From: Hormiphora californensis
Taxonomy: Eukaryota > Ctenophora > Tentaculata > Cydippida > Pleurobrachiidae
Length of the DNA stretch: 64,000 nt
NCBI GenBank assembly: GCA_020137815.1
Contig: CM035353.1
Span: 6,244,298 to 6,308,297 of the forward strand
Direction: 5' to 3'
The position numbers and the translations under genes were made by a program. Below, piece after piece: positions 57,267 to 64,000 of this stretch; the stretch's first letter is position 1; each line of letters begins with the position of its first letter. The notes beneath the pieces were generated by a model, which saw only the letters and a program-made list of their open reading frames with translations, did no database searches and was not told where the DNA came from.

Positions 57267-58793
57267 GTTTGTTTGTTTGTTTGTCACTAAACCATGGGAT
57301 ACGCTCAGCAAACCTCCATACCAACCCGGGTATGTGGTAACTATGGCGCTGAGTCCCTTTCTCTCCCCAGCTGGGAGAGAAAGAGACTCATGGTTTAAAT
57401 TTCTGGAACATTTGAGAGGATCTTGGTCAGATAGGTAACGTTTTGCCTTTGAGAGGGTCTTGGTCTTGAAAATATGTAACGTTTTGCCTTTGAGAGGGTC
57501 TTGGTCGGGTAGGTAACGTTTTGCCTTTGAGAGGGTCTTGGTCAGGTAGGTAACATTTTGCCTTTGAGAGGGTCTTGGTCTTGAAAATAGGTAACGTTTT
57601 GCCTTTGAGAGGGTCTTGGTCGGGTAGGTAACGTTTTGCCTTTGAGAGGGTCTTGGTCTGGTTTGATATTTATCGTATGTTGGTCTGTCTAGGGCACACT
57701 CTCAAGCTATGTCTTGTCTTACTCTTAATCATTGAATAGTCAATTACATTCACAATATCAACTGTACACAATAAATGTACAAACAATACGGACAGGTGAA
57801 CTTACGACCTTGATGGATGATTGGTACCGTGATGTTGTTGGTGATGAGATGAGAGGTGTAAAAATTTCCAATGGTGATAAAGATAAACGAAAACGAATAC
57901 GATCAAACACAAACAAGGGGTTGGGCAGAATGTAGCACCACTAGAGTGTAAAATATTCTAGAAGACAATTTGGATGGGATGAGATAGATAAGAACATTTG
58001 TTAGTTGTTACACGCGATAAGCGACTTAGTGCACCAAAACACAAGGATTGTCTCTGTAGTGTGGTGTTTTGCAATGTCCGCTATATTGGGAGAGGTGGGT
58101 GGGGGAGGGTGGGTGGGGGTGGGGCGGGGGGTAATATTGGACAAAAATATAGCTGTAATTTAGTAATGAGACCAGGCCAGGCCCGAGAGACAGTTCAGTG
58201 GTAACTGGGGGGTCATGTGTGATGGAAATGAGAACTAGAAACCGATTTGAGTTGCATTTTAGTGAGGAGAATAGCCCTTTTTGGTGTCTGAGACAATCAA
58301 AAGTGAAACGAAATGCAACGTAACGAACGAGTAATGAATAGAATTCTGCTCTGTGACTTGTTAGTGCTCCTTTATCAAACACGCAATGGCAAAGTACAAA
58401 GTTTCCCGAATTTAATTAAATGCGAATTTCCCAAGTTTTGGTCGATTTTGGCCAAAATTGCTGCCCTAAACTAACTATTGGACTGTTCGTTGCCAGGGAG
58501 ACTACTCGCTGGTGACTGAGAGATCATATGCTGTCGAATATTGGTATTTGAGGCGGTTTGAAGTTGCATTTTAGAGAGGGGAGGAGCTAATATTGGACAA
58601 AAATATAGCTGTAATTTAGTAATGAGACCAGGCCAGGCCCGAGAGACAGTTCAGTGGTAACTGGGGGGTCATGTGTGATGGAAATGAGAACTAGAAACCG
58701 ATTTGAGTTGCATTTTAGTGAGGAGAATAGCCCTTTTTGGTGTCTGAGACAATCAAAAGTGAAACGAAATGCAACGTAACGAACGAGTAATCA
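57267..58793 (-). mobile_element. 1.5-kb retroposon-like insertion with 12-bp target duplication
   Basis: Flanked by ggaaaacaagtt at 57255-57266 and 58794-58805. The left edge is (gtttgttt)n, i.e. a CAAA tail on the minus strand, next to the ~120-bp body shared with 12554-12673. Then come seven ~43-bp tandem units (57408-57665; gttttgcctttgagagggtc) and a ~204-bp direct repeat (58133-58333 and 58589-58792). No convincing ORF; non-autonomous or composite. Confidence 0.88.
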
Positions 58794-59348
58794 GGAAAAC
58801 AAGTTTATGGTAAGTGAAACTACATGTATTGCATGCGGGGGCCGGGGGAATGCTACTTCTAGTTTGATTCGGCTTTATTATGCAACAATATTTAGGTATT
58901 TTTGCTGACTGCAAGGAAGATAGGAGAACAGCTGTACTTAATAAAGAGGATAATAGAGGGCGTATAGAACATACACCAGAGACGCATGTTACGGTAGTAG
59001 TGTATGCCGGGGATGATAAGGGGAACGTAGAGAGGTTATACTGTGGATGGGCAGTACCCAAGCCAGCCAAGAGGGCACCACTGAAGAAGAAGATAAGCAA
59101 AAATAAGAAAGGGAAAACAACCAAGGCTCAGAAGAGATTAGATCAGGAAGAGAGCATTACCGGTACTAGCAAAACTGGGGCGATCGTACCGATCGCAAAT
59201 CGAGGGGTCTGTTTCTATGTTTTTCTCTCTGCCTGTCTGCTATGTGATGTGATCCCTCTTTTTTTCTCTCTTTCCCTCCCTTTTATACATGTGATGTGAC
59301 CCCTCAAGTCGCAAGCAGTTCTCAACACGTGTGATACGTGATACCTAC

Positions 59349-59435
59349 GAATCACGTCGTAACACTGACGGATCACATCGTCACACTGACGGATCACGTC
59401 GTCACACTGACGGATCACGTCGTCACATTGACGAT
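59349..59435. repeat. 21-bp tandem repeat in a transposase intron
   Basis: Four units of cacgtcgtcacactgacgga(t) inside the intron 59163-59537. Confidence 0.9.
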
Positions 59436-62218
59436 AGGGTGTCACATTTCCGTGCAAATTTGCATGTGTATGAATTTGTTTTGATTTAATACCACTGCAC
59501 AGTTTGCATTTGAAGTTAACTCAACTCCATTACGCAGGAAGAAGAATCGCTATAGAGCTGGCTAACTATTTGGAGAGCCTTGGTTTGGATCTGACGAACG
59601 TGAGAGTAGTTGGTGGTGATGGAACATCTGTAAACACAGGTTAGTAGTAGTACTAGTTTCCATATTCTGATCTTTAATTTAATCGGATCCCACCAACTTC
59701 AATGCTGAATTAATATCTCACTCCTCTCTGCAGGCATCCACAAAGGTTTCATGACTGAGCTGCAGACAGCTGTTGGAAAAAAGCAACTACAGTGGTCCGT
59801 TTGTTTGCTTCATCAGTTTGAGCTGAATCTAAGGTAAATTGCTTCATTTTTCACTAAGTTTCGCAGTGAACAGATTTACAGTTTTACCTAAATCAATATG
59901 TCAGATCGATAATTCTGATTTGTTTATAACAATGTTTTTCTTTAATTGTAGGGCAGTTTTTGAACTACTGGACAAACCAGCAGACGGCCCCGATTCTTAC
60001 CCTGGGACTGTTGGTAAGAGGATCTGTAATGATGCTCACCATCAGCTGCACGGAATTCCTGTTAGGAGGGATTTCGAACCGATAGCAGTGGACTTCCCAC
60101 TGATGCCAGATGTGGTCTTGAAAACATTAAATCAAGATGCACAGAAATTACTGAAAATGTGCCACTATGTGACACAAGGTTTGTAATCTCAAATTTCACT
60201 CCTTCACTCACTCAATGTATCTCCCTCTCTCTCACCTCTCTATCTCTCCATCTGGCGAACCGGCCCTATAGCCACCCATAAAATAACACAACCTTCTACC
60301 TACTGCAGATGCCCTAGATTTCCCAGCGAGTTTAGGAAAACAAGCGATCGGCGTGGTTCACACAGCCCGGTGGATGAACCTCGGAACTAGACTGATACGG
60401 TTGTACATCACCATGGATAAGTCGGACCCGGATTATACAGCAGCTCGGGATCTTGCAACGTTCGTTGTTGGCTACTATGCCAAGGTAAGATTATAGTTCC
60501 TTTGCCACTACTACTTTACTACTTCAAACATTAATTAACTAATACTACCAACTTTATATGCTATATAACATCGCTTTCTTTTGCTGCAGATGTTTTCTGG
60601 AGTAATGTATAAGTGGAGAATAGAAGAAGGATCCGCCCACCTATTAAAGGCCCTAGAATTAGCTAGAGGTATCCAGAATACCAACCAAATGAAGGCCGTA
60701 CAAAAATCCTTACAGAATAACCCCTACTTCGGGCACCCAACTAATATATTGATAGGAATGCTGGGTAAGAAATTGCAGTAGTTCATCATAATACATCATC
60801 ATAATATTAAGATTATATAGAAATGATCCTTATTGGTAGTGTTATAAACAAATCTAATAACTCTGTTTATCTACAGCTCACGAAGATATTGAAATCCGGC
60901 AACAGGCCATATCGATAATTAAGGATCTCAGAGCATTTCCAGTTCATAATAGGAGGTTTCATAAGCCTAAACTAAACTTCAAAGCCACTTCACTCCTTGA
61001 AATTACAATTCTAAGAAAGGTTTGTCGCCGCTCTAATACATAATATATGTTTGAGTAATAACGTAACTAAATTTACGGAACAACCTAATATTATCACTTA
61101 TACAGGACCGTCCCGAATTCTCTGGGCAGTGGACGTTCATTTCGGACACCGGTGAAGTATGCCTGGTGCAAGAACCCCCTATAGTTAAAGGTAACTCGAC
61201 ATCTGCTAAAAATCCCAATAAAATGGTCAAAAATTAATGTTGAGATCAGGTGTTATCAGATCTAATTTAACAATTAACATTTCTTTAGGTGAAGATTTGG
61301 AGCAGTATACCGCCTTTCCATTGATTACCACAGTTCCGTGCCATTCCCAACATGTTGAGAGAAATGTGGCATTGACGTCCAAAGCTGTTGGCCGAGTTTC
61401 TGGACATATGCGGCAAGTCAACACAGCACTTACTATCAAGCGAAATCGAGACGCCAACCCAGGAAAGATAGGAGCACGGAACTTACGACGCAGAATGGAA
61501 CTTGCTGCAGGTGTTTAGGACAATAATCTAGTTGTATTTGGAATATGGGAAGTTATGACCACTGACTGATATAATTGATATGAAATAGCAATTTTTGTTT
61601 TGTTCAACAAGGCAAGCAATTTAAACTTTTAGGGTGCAGACCAATGTTGAAGTTATTTCATTCTACACAGGACCATTGTATTTTATATCTGAGATATATA
61701 TCCAACAATTTTCAGCTATTTAGCTTCTATGAAGTTTCATGATGCGTCTGTTTTGCGTTCTAAAATTCTTGGCATTTCATTCTCTCATAATCCCCTCAAA
61801 CTAATGCGTTCCTTAATCCCTGAATTTAGTTTAGAAAGTGAAAAACATCTCTCACCTATAATAGTCTACTGGAGAGAGATGTTTCCACAGGTCTCAAGTG
61901 ACGCGCTCGTGTGTGAGATCGCGAGCGCAACTAATTGGGTTGGGGAGAGAGAGCACGTGACATGATCACGTGATAGTGTATCATAGTGTCAGCAGTGGAC
62001 GCAGCGCACAGTCAAGTTCATTCAGAAGCACGGTTACACCTGAAGACATGGTCGTAGATCAAAAATTTTGACAGATTCGGAATCAGCGTTAAAAAATGCA
62101 TCTAGTAAGATGAGTTACAAAAAATTGATTTCAAAATCCAACACCCTAGCCGGAACCCCTGCCCAATTTTTCAAATAGCGGCACAGGATAAGTATATCTG
62201 AATTGCACTGGAACCAAC

Positions 62219-62290
62219 AGCTCCGTGGCCGAATGGCCACAAGTTGGGCTAAGAAACACAAGATCCCAGGTTCAAATCCCGGTCAAGAGA
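62219..62290 (+). other. tRNA-derived sequence (SINE head or tRNA pseudogene)
   Basis: A box gtggccgaatgg (62225-62236) and B box ggttcaaatcc (62269-62279) at typical spacing, followed by a T run near 62308. The 5' end (gctccgtg) and 3' end (cggtcaagag) do not pair as an acceptor stem, so it is not a working tRNA. Confidence 0.6.
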
Positions 62291-62710
62291 TTTATAATAT
62301 TAGACATCTTTTTTCACTTTTGCTTGATATTGAAGCATTTAAGTTTCCGATTATACCGGCGATTTAACACGATAAATACCGAATACTAGACAGGGAGACT
62401 AGGTGAACCTACCCTTACCATCGTACCTGAACCAAAAGAAGAACCCTACACCGAACAAAGTCAAGATCTAACTAAACTAACTACTTAATTTGACCACGAA
62501 ATCCGGGTTTTTTAGGTGAGCCAAAGCCGACCTCCAAAAGAAAATCGATTCATTACAAGTAGCGTGACGCGTCCATATGTGAGGACCCGGCGCTATCGTT
62601 CGGCAAAAACCAATTCTGGGAAAACCCCAGTACCGTAAGACATACACTCTTTGGATTTCCAGATGATCAAAGAAAATAGTAAATACCTATGACAATAAAC
62701 AAAACCTAAA
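62291..62710. other. Spacer before satellite, no gene seen
   Basis: Unique-looking AT-rich sequence that may be the body of the tRNA-headed element. Nothing else supported. Confidence 0.4.
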
Positions 62711-62712
62711 AA

Positions 62713-64000
62713 CGGGGCACCGCTGTATTAAACGGTAACCCCAAAAACGGGGCACCACGGCAACCTAAAATCGGGGCGCCACTGCACTATTATACGGCAA
62801 CCCCAAAAACGGGGCACCACTGCATTATACGGCAACCCAAAAACGGGGCGCCACTGCACTATACGGCAACCCCAAAAACGGGGCACCACTGTCTCACGCG
62901 GCAACCCCAAAAACGGGGCACCACTGCATTATACGGCAACCCAAAAACGGGGCGCTACTGCACTATACGGCAACCCCAAAAACGGAGCACCACTACATTA
63001 TACGACAACCCAAAAACGGGGCACCACTGCATTATACGGCAACTCTAAAAACGGGGCACCACTGTCTCACGCGGCAACCCCAAAAACGGGGCACCACTGT
63101 CTCATGCGGCAACCCCAAAAACGGGGCACTACTGCATTATACGGCAACCCAAAAAACGGGGCACCACTGCATTAAACAGCTACTCTAAAAACGGGGCACC
63201 ACTGTCTCACGTGGCAACCTCAAAAAAGGGGCACCACTGCATTATACAACAACCCCAAAAACGGGGCACCACTAGTTTTTAGAGTTGCCGTATAATGCAG
63301 TGGCCACTGCATTATACGGCAACTCTAAAAACGGGGCACCACTGTCTCACGTGGCAACCTAAAAAAAAAGGGGCACCACTGCATTATACAACAAACCCAA
63401 AAACGGGGCACAACTGCATTATACGGCAACCCACTGCACTATACGGCAACCCCAAAAACGGGGCACCCCGCACCACTGCATTATACGGCAACTCAAAAAC
63501 GGGGCGCTACTGCACTATACGGCAACCCCAAAAACGGAGCACCACTACATTATACGACAACCCAAAAACGGGGCACCACTGCATTATACGGCAACTCAAA
63601 AACGGGGCACCACTGTCTCACGCGGCAACCCCAAAAACGGGGCACCACTGTCTCACGCGGCAACCCCAAAAACGGGGCACCACTGCATTATACGGCAACC
63701 CAAAAAAACGGGGCACCACTGCATTAAACGGCTACTCTAAAAACGGGGCACCACTGTCTCACGTGGCAACCTCAAAAAAGGGGCACCACTGCATTATACA
63801 ACAACCCCAAAAACGGGGCACCACTGCATTATACGGCAACTCTAAAAACGGGGCACCACTGTCTCACGTGGCAACCTCAAAAAAGGGGCACCACTGCATT
63901 ATACAACAAACCCAAAAACGGGGCACAACTGCATTATACGGCAACCCACTGCACTATACGGCAACCCCAAAAACGGGGCACCCCGCACCACTGCATTATA
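62713..64000. repeat. ~34-bp satellite array, continues past the window
   Basis: Units of aaaaacggggcaccactgca plus ttatacggcaaccc, alternating with a variant carrying ctgtctcacgcggcaacc. Higher-order blocks of several units are themselves repeated (compare about 63020-63450 with 63560-63990). One inverted unit lies at about 63273-63301. Confidence 0.95.

Larger units (their letters stand above)
55836..61518 (+). pseudogene. Thirteen-exon transposase, disrupted by an insertion
   Basis: Predicted exons: 55836-56233, 56344-56470, 56581-56682, 56886-57266 continued at 58806-58809, 58896-59162, 59538-59639, 59734-59833, 59952-60178, 60309-60484, 60590-60764, 60877-61019, 61106-61190, 61289-61518. 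Without the insertion in exon 4 the sum is 2517 nt, 838 residues plus stop, all phases agreeing. Likely RNase H-like core: a first acidic residue in FADCKEDRR, a second in VVGGDGTSVNTG, then WSVCLLHQFELNLR, and near the end VPCHSQHVERNVALTSKA. An acidic Ser/Asp tract (SDQDSSDSDNDSDNDRLD) lies in exon 4. The basic exon 5 (KKKISKNKKGKTTK) could bind DNA or act in nuclear import. The unspliced copy encodes a truncated product. Confidence 0.85.
55336..62147 (+). mobile_element. 6.8-kb DNA transposon with an intron-containing transposase
   Basis: Terminal inverted repeats of ~249 bp (55336-55584 and 61899-62147; ends agggcgttggattttgaaat / atttcaaaatccaacaccct). One plus-strand transposase gene fills the inside. 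I could not find a convincing target duplication at the ends (cttgcacg versus agccggaa). The superfamily is not named here; the protein pattern is one I know from unannotated transposases of cnidarians and insects. Confidence 0.9.

Noticed and set aside
62219-62290. Functional tRNA gene
   Set aside because: A and B boxes are good, but the acceptor stem does not pair.
62713-64000. Possible CRISPR-like array
   Set aside because: No unique spacers between repeats, a eukaryotic context, and continuous satellite units.

Overview
The window looks like nuclear DNA of an invertebrate animal. The evidence is a set of spliced genes with GT-AG introns (many only 50 to 400 bases) and animal-type extracellular or membrane domains: thrombospondin type-3 repeats and C-terminal domain, kringle, LDL-receptor class A modules, Ig-like folds, a Golgi carbohydrate sulfotransferase and two seven-helix receptors. 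Short introns, very dense foldback DNA transposons and long (CT)n tracts would fit a non-bilaterian such as a sponge, but the species is inference only.

Layout. 1-20.7 kb is dominated by one plus-strand thrombospondin-like gene whose 5' end lies outside the window. Its exons run from about 356 to 4979. A 12.9-kb intron then splits the C-terminal lectin-like domain, and exons resume at 17887 and finish with a laminin-G-like domain and a basic tail at 20689. The long intron hosts other genes: an intronless sulfotransferase (minus, 6916-8577) with 35 hexapeptide repeats, and an eight-exon class A receptor (plus, 13799-17055). A secreted kringle gene (minus, 15787-16185) starts inside an intron of that receptor. 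The second visible intron of the thrombospondin gene holds an unrecognised minus-strand ORF (1178-1762).

20.7-43 kb has no clear host gene. It is a graveyard of foldback elements, microsatellites, segmental duplications and eroded minus-strand ORFs. One ORF is gag-like, with a coiled coil and a CCHC zinc knuckle; another family is present in two copies. 43.0-46.3 kb carries a four-exon gene for a secreted Ig-like protein, interrupted in an intron by a 764-bp foldback element. 48.5-49.9 kb is a remarkable cluster of nested perfect hairpins, including one five-branched and one cloverleaf-like structure. 51.3-54.8 kb is a large intronless receptor with LDLa modules, followed immediately by a perfect 42-bp hairpin.

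55.3-62.1 kb is a 6.8-kb DNA transposon with ~249-bp terminal inverted repeats and a 13-exon transposase gene. It is broken by a 1.5-kb insertion flanked by a 12-bp target duplication; removing the insertion restores an 839-codon frame. 62.7 kb to the end is a ~34-bp satellite. All exon boundaries below were read by eye from reading-frame phase and splice consensus. No similarity search was run, so family names rest on motifs recognised in the translations.
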